Source of the DNA: Muscardinus avellanarius
Taxonomy: Eukaryota > Chordata > Mammalia > Rodentia > Gliridae
Assembly: GCA_963383645.1 (NCBI GenBank)
Contig: OY726559.1
Location: 110,320,235 to 110,384,234, forward strand
Length of the DNA: 64,000 nucleotides
Direction of reading: 5' to 3'
A program made the position numbers and the translations under genes. The notes beneath the pieces were generated by a model. The model ran no database searches and was not told the DNA's origin. It was given only the letters and a program-made list of their open reading frames with translations. Every line of letters starts with the position of its first letter. The stretch's first letter is position 1. Below, one piece after another: positions 41,518 to 52,185 of this stretch.

Positions 41518-42302
41518 GCCGTACAGGGGATGGAGCTCAGGCATTCTACCTCTGAGCTACACCCCCAGCCCTATTTTTTTATCTTTTATTTTGAAACAGG
41601 GTCTCACTGAGTTGCAGAGAGCCCCACTAAGTAGTAGCTGAGGCTGTCCATGAGCTTTGATCCTCCTGTCTCAGCCTCCCAAATGCTGGGATGATACGCG
41701 TTCGCCACTGTGCCTGGCTGAGAATATGCTTTTCGAAGGCAAGCTAGGAGCCGGGCGTGGTGGCGCACGCTTGTCATCCCAGTACTTGGGAGGCTGAGGC
41801 ACGATTGCAGGTTCAGCAACTTACTGAGGCCCTCTACAACTTGGTGAGACCTGTTTCAAAATTTAAAAAAAATAGGGCTGGGGGGGGAAGACAGGTAGGA
41901 GCCCTAAGTCCTCAGCCACATTTTCTTGGCTCTTGTCTGGCAGAGTAAGGGCGGGATTCTGTCCAAAGCCTGCGATTATATCCAGGAGCTCCGGCAGAGC
42001 AACCACCGGCTGTCAGAAGAGCTGCAGGGGCTAGACCAGCTGCAGCTGGACAACGATGTGCTCCGACAGCAGGTCAGCCCCTGGCCCTTTCCTGGGGGGG
42101 CAGCTTCCCTAGAGAGCTTGCCATGTTCTACTCCCCACGCACCACTGGGGAAGTTCAGGTATGGGCGGCCAGCCTCCTGCCCCTTTCCTTCCTCGCCCCC
42201 TTCCCATGCCAGGTGGAGGACCTCAAAAACAAGAACCTGCTGCTTCGAGCCCAGCTGCGGCACCACGGGTTGGAGGTGGTCATCAAGAACGACGGCAACT
42301 AG
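39318..42302 (+). CDS. USF1: USF1, upstream stimulatory factor 1 (complete coding region)
   Basis: USF1 is a ubiquitous nuclear transcription factor that binds CACGTG E-boxes as a homodimer or with USF2 and activates, among others, lipid- and glucose-responsive genes. Ten coding exons (39318-39325, 39619-39668, 40050-40165, 40401-40502, 40593-40788, 40902-40989, 41125-41183, 41268-41362, 41944-42072, 42213-42302) join to exactly 310 residues plus TAG, the human length. The basic region reads RRAQHNEVERRRRDKI, with the His, Glu and Arg that contact the E-box; helix-loop-helix spans about residues 199-254. A leucine zipper with L repeats (LRQSNHRL, LQLDNDVL, LKNKNLLL) follows. The USF-specific region before the basic domain (YPATQSMTQAVIQGAFTS onward) is intact. 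The start is fixed by MKGQQKTAE in GAGAGATGA context; the first coding exon holds only eight coding bases. Confidence 0.97.
39619..39668 (+). CDS. USF1: USF1 exon 3
   Basis: The acceptor is ACCGACAG and the donor GTGAGA. It encodes QQKTAEAEEGTVQIQE. Confidence 0.93.
39738..39965 (-). mobile_element. Antisense dimeric SINE, USF1 intron 3
   Basis: A full antisense dimer: the GTACTGGGGATGGAACCCAG right half, TATTCTGAAACAGGGTCTC, then the left half ending GCCTGCACCAGCACGCCTGG. Confidence 0.85.
40050..40165 (+). CDS. USF1: USF1 exon 4
   Basis: The acceptor is TACCGCAG and the donor GTAAGG. It encodes AVATGEDPTSVAIASIQSAA and NVKYVFRTENGGQ, part of the transactivation region. Confidence 0.95.
40401..40502 (+). 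CDS. USF1: USF1 exon 5
   Basis: The acceptor is TGCTTCCAG and the donor GTACGG. It encodes VMYRVIQVSEGQLDGQTEG and AISGYPATQSMTQ; 102 bp in length and in phase 0 at both ends. Confidence 0.95.
40593..40788 (+). CDS. USF1: USF1 exon 6
   Basis: The acceptor is CTCCCCAG and the donor GTGAGA. It encodes AVIQGAFTSEDAVDAEG, HYTYFPSTAVGEG and a threonine/alanine-rich run. Confidence 0.95.
40902..40989 (+). CDS. USF1: USF1 exon 7 (USF-specific region)
   Basis: The acceptor is CTTCGCAG and the donor GTGAGT. It encodes QFFVMMSPQEVLQGGGQRSI and the APRTHPYSP turn. Confidence 0.95.
41125..41183 (+). CDS. USF1: USF1 exon 8 (basic region, first half)
   Basis: The acceptor is GTTCTCAG and the donor GTAAGG. 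It encodes KSEAPRTTRDEKRRAQHNE. Confidence 0.95.
41268..41362 (+). CDS. USF1: USF1 exon 9 (basic region and helix 1)
   Basis: The acceptor is CCCACAG and the donor GTTAGG. It encodes VERRRRDKINNWIVQLSKII and PDCSMESTKSGQ. Confidence 0.95.
41490..41890. mobile_element. Two opposed SINEs in USF1 intron 9
   Basis: An antisense dimer with a long poly-T head (41490-41725) is followed by a sense left-half copy (41749-41880). Both lie within the intron that separates helix 1 from helix 2 of the bHLH domain. Confidence 0.8.
41944..42072 (+). CDS. USF1: USF1 exon 10 (helix 2 and zipper)
   Basis: The acceptor is GTCTGGCAG and the donor GTCAGC. It encodes SKGGILSKACDYIQELRQSN and LSEELQGLDQLQLDNDVLR. 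Confidence 0.95.
42213..42302 (+). CDS. USF1: USF1 exon 11 (zipper end and stop)
   Basis: The acceptor is CATGCCAG. It encodes VEDLKNKNLLLRAQLRHHGL and EVVIKNDGN before TAG at 42300-42302. Confidence 0.95.
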   Translation: MEDLKNKNLLLRAQLRHHGLEVVIKNDGN

Positions 42303-43080
42303 CTCTGGGACTCGGGCTCCGCGCCCAAGAGCCACAGCCAGCCAGGAGGAACACAGCTGACCTGTGCCCACGCCCTCGCTGCCCACCTCCGCCAGGGCCC
42401 GGCGTCACCGAACTGAGGCCTGCAGTGCGGGCGCCGCGGGTGTGGACCGCGCTTGCCAGGGCTTGCCCGCTTGCTTGGAGGTCTGCGGCCAGCGGGCTCC
42501 GGCCATGCAGGACTCCAGGCCTCCACCGGCCTCTCCCCGGAGCGAGGTTCGGACGTGGCCTGGTGACTCTGGAGCGGGCTTCGTGGAGAAGTGGGGGAAG
42601 GACGCTCGGCAGAGTCCTCACCCCTGAAGAGGCGGCCAGCCCCGCCGGAGAGCAGCTGGGGCCTGCGCACAAGTCTCTGGACCAGGGGCTTGGCAGACGG
42701 GAGCCCGCAGGGGCCTTTCCCTTGCTGGGCTTATTTTTCTCCTTTTCCTTTCCTTTTTTTTTTTTTTTTTTTTTTTTTAAGATAAAATTGTTCAGAACCA
42801 CAGTCCTCTCTTTCCTCCTCTCCAGGGCCTTTTATAGAGGGAGGGGGCACATTACCCTTGGACCAGTAGGGCTGGGCCTGCCTCCGGGTGGGAGCTGTGC
42901 CCATGCCAGGCTGGGTGTCCTGTCTGCACATGCTGGGCAGCAGGCAGGATCTCCCCGGGCTGGCATCTGTGTGTCTGGAACAGGTGCTGCGGGAGCCCTG
43001 CGAGGGCAGTGCCTCCGCTTCAGCTTCCGGCTGGGCGCTGGGCGGGATGCTACAGGCCAGGGGGAGGGCCAGGCGGCATC
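42303..43080 (+). other. USF1: USF1 3' untranslated region and short spacer to TSTD1
   Basis: This unique sequence is broken by a poly-T run (42752-42778). No AATAAA or ATTAAA is seen, so the cleavage site is not placed. The spacer between USF1 and the TSTD1 pseudogene is under 800 bp, matching the tight spacing of these genes in human. Confidence 0.5.
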
Positions 43081-43089
43081 CCTGCATCA

Positions 43090-44045
43090 CAATCGCTGTG
43101 TGCGCCATGGCTGGAAGTACCTTTGAGGGAGACCTGGGATGCCCTGGCCTAGGTGTGGCCCCTGGGGTGGAGGTGCACCTGCAGAGGGGTGCTGGGGCAC
43201 TGCTGGGCGGGGGGTGCAGCAGCCCTGAAGCCCTCTCCTCCAGTGCCCACGGTCTCCTCTCTCCCTGATCCCCGTGCTGCTTGCTTCAGGCCGAGCCCAG
43301 CTCTTCTATGTGTGGTCTCAGGAGGAGGCCGCGGCTGGGACCATCCCAGGTATGGGACGGAGAGGGCGCCCGTGCGCCCGCGAAAGGCTCTGGTTTCATG
43401 GGCTGGGGGCGCTGCCTTCCCAAGAGAAGGGCTGGTGGGGGCGGGGCCTGGCCATGGAACTGGCCGATCCGGTTTGAGGAGCGGGCAGGGCAAGGAGGGC
43501 CTGGCTGCTTCTGTGCCTGTGGCCTCCCAGGGCCGAGATGGAATCCACTGGCTCAGCCAGCCAGCCGGGCCTCCAGGTTGGGGCAGGAGGGGGCTCCAAG
43601 AGCAGACTGGCCTCCCCGCCCGCTCCTCCCCAGTGTCCGAGCTGGCCAGCAGCCTACAGATGGAGCCAGCTGCCTTCTGGGCTCTGCACTGTGCCTAGAA
43701 GCCCAAGCTGGAAGACAAGAATCTCATCTTCTGTCAGATGGGCAAGCGAGGCTGCCAGGCTGCTGAGCTGGCCCGCGGGCTCGGTTACTTGGGGTAGGGC
43801 AAGGAGCTGGCCGGGGGCTGGGCATGGCCTCCTGGCCGGGGACCCCTGACGCTCTCTGTCTCCGCAGAGCTCAGCACTACACGGGCCTATAAGGAATGGA
43901 TGGAGAACCAGGGGTAGGGGAAGGAGATTCTCTCAATTACTCTCCCCCACAATAGCAACTTTCCTGGAGGGTGTCCAAAGCCTGCTGGACAGTCTTTATA
44001 GAGCTTTGCACATGAAAGAACCTAATAAAAAGCTTCAATCAAAGC
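43090..44045 (+). pseudogene. TSTD1: TSTD1 ortholog, disabled (rhodanese-like)
   Basis: TSTD1 is a small cytosolic rhodanese-domain thiosulfate:glutathione sulfurtransferase encoded between USF1 and F11R. Exon remnants with splice-like borders are seen at 43107-43116 (ATGGCTGGAA), 43244-43349, 43634-43793 and 43868-43917. Conserved pieces include LLASGRAQLF, EEAAAGTIP, LQMEPAAF, KPKLED, CQMGKRG (active-site cysteine loop) and YKEWMEN. Disablements are a net +1 shift in the second exon (106 bp where about 105 is expected), TAG at 43696-43698 in place of a conserved Glu codon before KPKLED, loss of one Phe codon before the catalytic CQ, and a 2-bp deletion near 43886 giving TAA at 43890-43892. 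The short exon encoding ALNIP could not be found. Intact introns show it is a decayed locus, not a processed copy. Confidence 0.82.
44024..44029 (+). terminator. TSTD1: TSTD1 relic poly(A) signal
   Basis: AATAAA in CCTAATAAAAAGC lies 107 bp after the relic stop at 43915-43917. Confidence 0.6.
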
Positions 44046-44216
44046 GTTGGAAGCACTGACTTGTCGGGTAGCCGGGAAGTGGTTCCCGTGTTAATCCACA
44101 CCTCAGTCTAGGCCTGGAGCATTTGTCCTTGCCTCGGGTGTCCACCTGGCCCCCTCCAAAAGTGCTAGCAGGTTACTGAGAAACTACATTCCTTCTTCTA
44201 GAATACTTGTTTCCCG

Positions 44217-44926
44217 CCGGGCGTGGTGGCGCACGCTTGTAATCCCCGCACTTGGGAGGCGGAGACAGGAGGATCGCGCAGGTTCGCTGGCTTAAGAGAC
44301 CCTGTTTTCAAATAAAAATATAAAAATAGGTCTGGGAGTGTAGCCCAGAGGCAGAAGGGTTCCCAGGAACCCCAGTACCACCAAAATATAAATTTGATAA
44401 ATAAATAAATAAATATAATACTTGTTTCCAGCCCAGGCCGAGTGTGGTGGTGCCTATCTAATTCCAACACTTGGGAGGCTGAAACAGGAGGATCACAAGT
44501 TTGAGCCTACCCTCAGTAATTTAGTGAGGCCCTGTTTCAAAATAAATAAAATAAGTCAGGTGTGGTGGTGCATGCTTGTAACCCCAGCATTTGGGAAGCT
44601 GAGACAGGAGGATCACGGTTCACAGACAGACTCAGCAACTTAGTGAGACCCTGTTTCCAAATAAAATATAAAATAGGTCTGGAGTATAGCCCAGAGGTAG
44701 AAAGCCTCTGGGCTCCACCCCCAGCACCACCAATAAATAAAAATATAAACCAGGCATGGTGGTGCACACTTGTAATCCCAGCATTTGGGAGGCTGAGACA
44801 GGAGGATCGCAGTTCATGGACAGCCTCAGTTACTTAGTGAGACCCTATTCAAAAGTAAAGAATAAAAAATAGGGCAGGGAGTGTATCTCAGAAATCAAAT
44901 GCCCCAGGTTTCCATCCCCAGACCCA

Positions 44927-44973
<47 letters not shown>

Positions 44974-45510
44974 AAATAGGGCTAGGAGTGTAGCTCAGAA
45001 GTAGAATGCCCCTGGGTAGAATGCCCCAGTACCAAAAAACAAAATATCCTTTTTTGTGTGTGTACATGTGTGTGTTTGGGGACAATAGGTGTTGGGAATA
45101 GAACCCAGGGGCATTCTACTTCCAAGCTAGACCCTCAGCCCTATTTATTTTTATTTTATTTTATTTATTTATGTGGTGCTGGGGATGGAACCCAGAGGCT
45201 TTTCTACCTCTGGGCTATACTCCCAGACCCATTTTATACTTTATTTGGAAACAGGGTCTCACTAAGTTGCCTCACTAAGTTGCTGAGGCTGGCTTCGAAC
45301 CTCTGCAATCCTCCTGTCTCAGCATCCCAAGCGTGGGGATTACAAGTATGCACCACCACACCCAGCCTTTTATTCTGAAACTGGGTCTGCTTGAGTTGCA
45401 AAGGGCCTCACTAAGTAGCTGAGGCTGTCTGGGAACCAAACCACGATCCTCCTGTCTCCCAAGTCTCCCAAGTGCTGGGATCACTAGCATGCCCACCACT
45501 CCCCTCTGGC
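44217..45510. mobile_element. Dense SINE cluster downstream of TSTD1
   Basis: Sense copies at 44217-44390 (subfamily b), 44432-44545, 44550-44730 (subfamily c) and 44748-44930 are followed by (TAAA)n (44927-44972) and a sense ID (44977-45040). Antisense copies then occupy 45085-45140, 45170-45365 and 45366-45510. No unique sequence of note lies between them. Confidence 0.75.
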
Positions 45511-45779
45511 TGTTTGTTTGCTTTTATCACCTTGTCCTGCCTTCTGGATGGAGCCAGCCTCCCACTTTGCTCTCCCAGCCCACACTGAGCCCTCCTCCTC
45601 TGGCGCCCAGAGCTGTCACAGCGCTCCCGCTGCTTCCTGAGCCAATCTGCCCTTCACTGGACATTGCTGGGTCTGAAGATAAGGTTGAAATGTGTGACAG
45701 TCTGGCCCGAGGTCAGTTACCCTCCCCCAGATAGCCAACCCTTGGTTCTCAGGTTGAGAAACTTCTCTTGGCATCGAAT

Positions 45780-45780
<1 letters not shown>
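45511..45780. other. Unique intergenic sequence
   Basis: I see no gene or repeat in this short island between SINE clusters. Confidence 0.6.
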
Positions 45781-45783
<3 letters not shown>

Positions 45784-45827
<44 letters not shown>

Positions 45828-46250
45828 GTCTTGAACCCAGCAGTGTGCTACTTCTGAGCAATGTTCCTGGCCTCCTTGGCAAAAATGTTAACTTTTTTTT
45901 TTTTTTTTTATGGTACTGGGGATGGAACCCAGGGGCGTTCTACTTCCGAGCTACACCCCCAACCCTTTTTAAAAAAAATTATTATACTTTATGTTTTTGA
46001 AACAGGGTCGGTCTCACTAAGTTGCAAGGGGCCTCACTAAGTAGCTGAGGCTGTCGGTGAACCATGATCCTCCTGTCTCAGCCTCCTGAATGCTGGGATT
46101 ACAAGCGTGTGTCACCACGCCCGGCTTTTTTTATTTTGAATCAGGGCCTCACTAAGTTGCCAAGGCTGGCCTTGAACCTGTGGTTCTCCTATCTCATCCT
46201 CCCAACTACTGGGATTACAAGTGTGCACCAACACACCTGGCTTTGTTTTG
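45784..46250 (-). mobile_element. (TG)n array and antisense SINEs
   Basis: (TG)n (45784-45826) abuts an antisense ID scrap (45827-45870). An antisense dimer (45905-46125) and an antisense left half (46130-46245) follow. Confidence 0.75.
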
Positions 46251-46758
46251 AGTCTTGAATAACTGTTCTAGTCTTTTTCCCCCCACCCTTGATCTTCATC
46301 ATAGATTACAGCATTTATTATGATGATTAGTGAGGCAAAATTTATGTACAGTAAAAGACCCAGTTCACTGATTCTTGAATCTGCTCACTTGGAACCAAAC
46401 AAGTCTCTAAACAAGACTCAGGACTCTGGGGTCCCCCGGAGTTTTCTGCCTGCCCTTTCCGGTCCATCCACCCCCGCACCTCTCTGGGGACTGACTGCCT
46501 TCTATGTTCTACCACCAGAGGTCGGCTTTCTAGTACCTTCCCTGGCCTGCTGACATCTATCTTTTGCTTCAGTTTTATAGCAGAGGGCTAGAGAGAATTC
46601 TAGAAGAATGACCCCAGGTCTACTACATACATCCATGCCCTCCGGTTTGAGCATTTGTGAAAACATTCCTTCCCCTGCCTCATTAACTATCTGGTTAATA
46701 ACCCTGATAGGCTGTTCCAATCCACTGCCCGCCTTGGAAACCAGGTCTCCTTCCCTTT

Positions 46759-46762
<4 letters not shown>
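46251..46762. other. Unique intergenic sequence
   Basis: No open frame of interest, repeat or recognisable element is visible in these roughly 500 bases. Confidence 0.6.
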
Positions 46763-46805
<43 letters not shown>

Positions 46806-47154
46806 TACTGGAGATCAACCTTGGAACAAGCTGGGTTGTAATCCCAGCACTTGGGAGGCTGAGACTGGAAAATCAGGGTTCACGGACAGCCTCGGCTACT
46901 TAGTGAGGCCGTCTGCAACTTAGTGAGACCCTGTTTCAAAATAAAAATATAAAATAGGGTTGGGAGTGTAGCCTAGAAGTAGAAGGGCTCTGGGGCCCAT
47001 CGCCAGTAACACACATAAATAAATAAATAAATACATACATACATACATACATACATACATACATAACAAATAAATAAAACATACATAGTTTTAAAAAATT
47101 GGCTGGGAGCATAGCTTGGAGGCAGACTGCCCCTGGGTTCAATCCCTGGCAACA

Positions 47155-47189
<35 letters not shown>

Positions 47190-47585
47190 AAAAACCTAGG
47201 GGCACTTTATCTCCAAGCTACATCCCTTCCCCTTATTCTTTATTTTTATCTTTTATGGTACTGAGGATGGAATCCAGGGGCCTTCTACCTCCAGGCTATA
47301 CCCCTAGCCCTATTTTTTTTTTTTAAACAGGATCTGCTAAATAGCTAAGAGCCTTCACTAAATTGCCAAAGCTGGCCAAAGCTGGGCGTGGTGGTGAATC
47401 CTTGGCTGAGACAGGAGGATCAACAGATCGCAGACAGACTCAGCTACTTAGCGAGGCCCTTTGCAACTCAGTGAGACCCTGTTTCAAAATAAAGAATAAA
47501 AATGGGGCTGGGGGTGTCACTCAGAGATAGAATGCCCCTGGGTTCCATCCCCAATACTGCAAAATAAATAAATTAATAAAACAAA
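46763..47585. mobile_element. (GA)n array and SINE cluster
   Basis: (GA)n (46763-46800) precedes a sense dimer (46810-47010) whose tail is (ATAC)n (47030-47065). A sense ID (47098-47155), two antisense ID pieces (47190-47250, 47255-47310) and a sense dimer (47380-47560) complete it. Confidence 0.7.
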
Positions 47586-48250
47586 TAAATGAATAAGTCG
47601 CCGAGGCTGGCTGCAAACCTGCGCTCCTCCTATCCCAGCCTCCCAAGACCTGGGATGGCGGCCCTGCACGCCATGCCCAGCGGTGCCAAGTTCGTTCATC
47701 TCCGTCTCCCGCATCTCTGTGGAATGCGCAGGCTGGCCCTGGCCTTCCTTCCCTTGGTGCTCCAGCGAGCCTCTCCGTAGCCTCCGACCTTCAGAATCTT
47801 CCGATTTCAGCCTTTCTGCAGCATCTCTGCCACACAACCTTGAAATAATATTTTTATCTTATCTGGCAGGGTTGATGATTTAGTGTGGCCAGGGGCTGGA
47901 GCCGAGTGAGGCTGCGGCCTGCATGGGGTCAGCCTGCCTCCCCCAGCTCTCTTCCCACAGTGCCCATCAGGTTGATTTGCATGCGTGTGTCTCAGGTAGA
48001 GTCCTCCCTCCTCTGGGAACTGACTTTCCCGCATCCGTTCCTCTGCTCCAGAAACCTCCAGGCCTCCGCAGTACCCTCTGAATTTCACAAGAATTAGAAG
48101 AATGTATTTGGCAGATTTCCTGGTCTCTTCAAGAGGGCTTTTAAATTCAAGGAGAAGAGAGAAAAATAGCAAATAAAATTATATAAGTAGATTCCACGAA
48201 GAATGCAATGCACCTGAGATGGAGCCATTAGCATGGTATGGGTTTTTAAT
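47586..48250. other. Mostly unique intergenic sequence
   Basis: A short B1 scrap (47590-47660) is followed by about 590 bp without repeats or a convincing coding frame. Confidence 0.55.
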
Positions 48251-48254
48251 TAAT

Positions 48255-49210
48255 TAATTTATTTGTGTGGGAGGCTGGAGGGTATTGGGGATGGATCCAA
48301 GGGGCATTCTACCACTGGGCTATATTCCCAGCTTTATTTTATCTATTATTTATTTATTTTACGGTACTGGGGATGGAACCCAGGGGCATTCTACCTCCAA
48401 ATGACATCCCCAGCCCAATTTTTTATTCTTTATTTTGAAACAACCACTGAGTTGCAAAGGGCCTCACTAAGTAGTAGCTCAGAGGCAGAATGTCCTAGAT
48501 TCAACCCCCAGTACCACAGGGGTTAAAAAAAAAAAAAAATTCCAGTACTTGGGAGGTTGAGACAGGAGGATTGAAGGTTAAAGGCCAGCCTTAGCAAGCT
48601 GGTGAGGCCCTCTGCAACTTGGTGTGACACCATTTCACAGTAAAAGAGTAAGCCCAGCGTGGTGGCACACACTTGTAACCCCAGCATTTGGGAGGCGGAG
48701 ACAGGAGGACCGCCGTTCACAGACAGTCTCAGCTACTTAGCCGCTTTGCAACTCAGTGAGACCCTGCTTCTAAATAATGAATAAAAAATAAGGCTGGGGG
48801 TGTTGCTCAGAGGTAGAATGCCCCTGGGTTTCATCCCCAGTGCCGAAAAAGGAAGGAAGGAAGGAAGGAAGGAAGGAAGGAAGGAGGCTGAGGGTGCAGC
48901 GCAGAGGACGAATACTCCTGGGCGCCATCCGCAGTATGGCACTCAGGCATGGCTGCACACACACACAAAACCAACAACAAAACGGCTAGAAGACGCGATT
49001 CTCCGCTTACTCAGGATGGGAGGTGTGCAAATCAGAGCCAAACTGCGCAGCCAGGCGGGCGCACAATTGGAATCCCAGCATTTGGGGAGCTGAGAAGCAG
49101 GATTGCGGTTTCATTGAGTGAGGCCCCTTGCAACTCAGGGAATACAGTGCTCCTGGGTTCCATGCCCAGTACTGCAAAACAAACAAACACAAACACAAAC
49201 AAAAAACAAC
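48255..49210. mobile_element. SINE cluster with GGAA array
   Basis: Antisense ID copies (48265-48340, 48360-48420) run into an antisense left-half piece (48420-48475), then a sense ID end (48476-48540). Sense copies follow at 48541-48645 and 48648-48845, then a (GGAA)n array (48847-48885), a sense ID (48885-48940) and a diverged sense copy (49040-49185). Confidence 0.65.
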
Positions 49211-49515
49211 AAACAGATGTCAGTTTGACCTTATCAGGTCAGCAACAAATTTAAAGGTTCGAGAAAGGGATCTTCTGGCTCCTGGGGGAAAAAGGCTGGA
49301 CCATGATTTATGCAAATACAAACTGACACGGCCCCTGGAGAGCAGCGCCTGTATCAGGGGTGCGTATCACCTAGTATACACTTCCCTGGGGCTTCTGCCT
49401 TCCCATTTCTGGAGATTAAGCCTACAAAAGAGCTACAGCCACCAGTGGGAAGGGAATTGACATCTTATGTGCTTATTCCCTACACTGTATTCATGAGAAA
49501 TCAGAAGTCTTTTGG
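49211..49515. other. Unique intergenic sequence
   Basis: No repeat or gene recognised. Confidence 0.55.
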
Positions 49516-49943
49516 AGCCGGGCATGGTGGCACAACTTGGTGGCGCAGCTAGTAATCCCAGCATTCCGGAGGCTGAAACAGGAGGATCTCGGTTTGAGGA
49601 CAGTTTCAGCTACTACTTAGTGAGGCCCTTTGCAACTCTGTGAGGCCCTGTTTCAAAATAAAGAATAAAAAATAGGGCTGGAAGTATAGCTCAGAGGTAG
49701 AATGCCCCCCTGGGTTCCATTCCTAGTACTGCAAAAAAGAAAAGAAAAAATTAATTTGGCGCGGAGTGCTGGGGCACGCCTGCAACCCCTGTACTTGGGA
49801 GGCTCAGCAAGGAGGGTGGTAAAGTTGAGAAGGGCCTCTGCAACAGGCGAGACTCTTAGCAATTTAGACAGAGCCTGTTTTCAAAGGAGAAAGCAAAATA
49901 GGAATGGGGCTAAGGCTCAGGGGTAGGATCAGGTTCAATCCCC

Positions 49944-49990
<47 letters not shown>
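49516..49990 (+). mobile_element. Two sense SINEs ending in a (CA)n array
   Basis: A sense dimer (49516-49735) and a diverged sense copy (49757-49945) are followed by (CA)n (49949-49990). Confidence 0.7.
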
Positions 49991-49996
<6 letters not shown>

Positions 49997-49999
49997 CCA

Positions 50000-50160
50000 A
50001 GTGTCAATAAATGAAAGCTGGTTAAATAAACCAGCATTCAAGCATACAGTAGAGTATTATGTGGCTCAAGGAATGAGGAAGCTTTTGGTATATCATGAAA
50101 GATCTCCAGGATGTTCTGTTAGGTGCAAAACAGCACACTACACTATATTTGTTTTTTTTT
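50000..50160 (+). mobile_element. Ancient L1 3' fragment
   Basis: AAATGAAAGCTGGTTAAATAAACCAG, AGAGTATTATGTGGCTCAAG, GAATGAGGAAGCTTTTGG and GAAAGATCTCCAGGATGTTC follow the order of old mammalian L1M-type 3' ends (written here as separate landmarks). It is unrelated to the young L1 3' ends elsewhere in the window. Confidence 0.7.
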
Positions 50161-50209
50161 TTTTTAAATAAGATAACACAAATAGGTGCTTATAATTGTT
50201 TACCTGTTT

Positions 50210-50311
50210 ACCTTAGGATCACAGGTTCAAGACCAGCCTCAGCAAACCCAGTGAGACCCAGTTTCAGGGAAAACATTTTAAAAAGGGGCTGGGCCTGGGT
50301 TCCATTCCCAG

Positions 50312-50402
<91 letters not shown>

Positions 50403-50925
50403 GGGGAAGGCTGGGGATGCAGATCAGAGGTAGAATGCATCCACATTTATCCCTAGTACCACCAAAAATTACAAAGTAAATGTTTAGCTTAGTAATAAAA
50501 ATGCCTGAAAGGAGGGAATTAATAAGTCATTTTCATCTGGGGTGGAGGCACGTGCCTATAATCCCAGTACCTGGGAGGCTAAGGCAGGAAGATCAAAGGT
50601 TTGAGGACAAGGGCCAGGGCTGTCGCTCAGAGGTAGAATGGTCCTGGATTCTACCCACATTCCAAAGAAAAAGGAAAGAAAGAAAAACAGAAGCTAGTTG
50701 TACATAAAAGAGAATGATGGGTACTTGGGAGGCTATGACAGGAGGATTGCAGGTTCCACAGTCTCCACAACCTAGTGAGACAATGTTTCCAAATAATAGC
50801 AAAGCCTGTGGTTGTACCTTGGAGGTAGAATGTACTTGGGTTTTATTCCCAGTACCACAAAAGATAAATACATTCACACTACTACTACTACTGATTGTAG
50901 AAGGCAGAACAGGCTGCCTTGGGAA

Positions 50926-50956
<31 letters not shown>

Positions 50957-51213
50957 TGTGGGTCTGGGGATAGAACCCAGGGACATTTGACTCCTGAACT
51001 ACACCCCCTGCCCTGTTCTTTGTTCTTTATTTTGAAACAGGGTCTCACTAAGTTGCAGAGGGCCTCACTAAGTAGCTGAGGCTGTCCACGAACCGTGATC
51101 CTCCTGTCTCAGCCTCCCAAATGCTGGGATTACAAGTTTATGCTGAATGTGTACAAACTATCAGTGGGTATATGGCCTTCCTCTGTGGGATGAAAAGTTG
51201 TCCTAAATAACTC

Positions 51214-51262
<49 letters not shown>

Positions 51263-51312
51263 GGGAATGGAACCCAGGGGCACTCTACCTCCGAGCTACA
51301 CCCCCAGCCCCT
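50210..51312. mobile_element. SINE and compound (TC)n(CA)n cluster
   Basis: A sense SINE scrap (50215-50312) carries a compound (TC)n(CA)n array (50313-50399) next to a sense ID (50405-50465). Diverged sense copies occupy 50530-50680 and 50715-50860. An antisense dimer lies at 50940-51140, and (TG)n (51214-51258) abuts an antisense ID right half (51259-51312). Confidence 0.65.
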
Positions 51313-51476
51313 ATTTTTTTCTTCTTTCTTTCTTTTCTTCTTTCTATTTATTTATTTTTACGGTACTGGGGATGGAACCCAGGGACATTCTACCTCCAAG
51401 CTACACCCACAGCCCTATTTTTTTATTCTTTATTTTGAAACAAGGTCTCACTGAGTTACAAAGAGCCTCACCAAGT

Positions 51477-51493
51477 TGCAGAGGCTGGTTTTA
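51477..51493. repeat. Target-site duplication, left copy
   Basis: TGCAGAGGCTGGTTTTA occurs here and again at 55224-55240. The match is perfect over 17 bp and ends at mismatches on both sides. Confidence 0.92.
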
Positions 51494-51524
51494 TTTTTTT
51501 ATTTTTTATTTTTTTTAACTTCTT

Positions 51525-51757
51525 TATTTTTTTTATTGGTGCAATGTATTCATACATCATAATGGTATAAAGAAAATACTTTTGTAGACATACATGCACA
51601 CATCGCCCAGTTAGCCCCTACCCGATCCCCACCCCGTTCCCTCCCCATTCCTCCTTCCCATGCTTGACTTAGTGGTTGACATCTAGTTTTATAGCAATTT
51701 ATCCAATATTAAAGATGATAATCTCACATAACAGTTTCATTTGTCTGATACCAAGCT
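51525..51757 (-). mobile_element. L1 3'-end segment A (terminal)
   Basis: The complement carries GATGTATGAATACATTGCAC followed by CAATAAAA, matching the L1 3' end at 35115-35499, and a purine-rich GGGAGGGAACGGGGTGGGG stretch typical of L1 3'UTRs. Confidence 0.85.
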
Positions 51758-52138
51758 TTTTTTTTTTAATTAATTTATTTTTTAAATTGGTGCATTATAG
51801 TCATATATCAATCACATTGGAGTACAAGACTTGAGAGGATATACAAGCACACATCATCCAATTAGCCCTCCTCCAGCCCCCGTCCCATTCCCTCCCCCTC
51901 CCTCCATCCCACACTTCTTTGGTGATTTACTTTGATACATTTGTTTATGTACCTCCTGCATTTTAAAGAGGCTCCGTCCTCCAGTATTACATACCCTCTG
52001 ATTGGTCACATTAGTTGCTTCACTATAGGGCCCTTTCTATAGCTCAACCTCTTCCTGTTGCCCTTTTCCTCCTAGTTATTGCTGATTAAGAGAAGCGTCT
52101 GATTTATATTTTCTGCGATATTTCTCTGTGCATGCTGC
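51758..52138 (-). mobile_element. L1 3'-end segment B (internal)
   Basis: A diverged relative of segment A with its own TGCACCAATTTAAAAAATAA end and A-rich tract, so two L1-type 3' termini stand in series. Upstream of its purine-rich part it extends about 200 bp further than segment A. Confidence 0.8.
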
Positions 52139-52185
52139 GTTGCAAGTACCAATCCCACTCTTGATGGTCCCAGTAGTGGCCTGGC

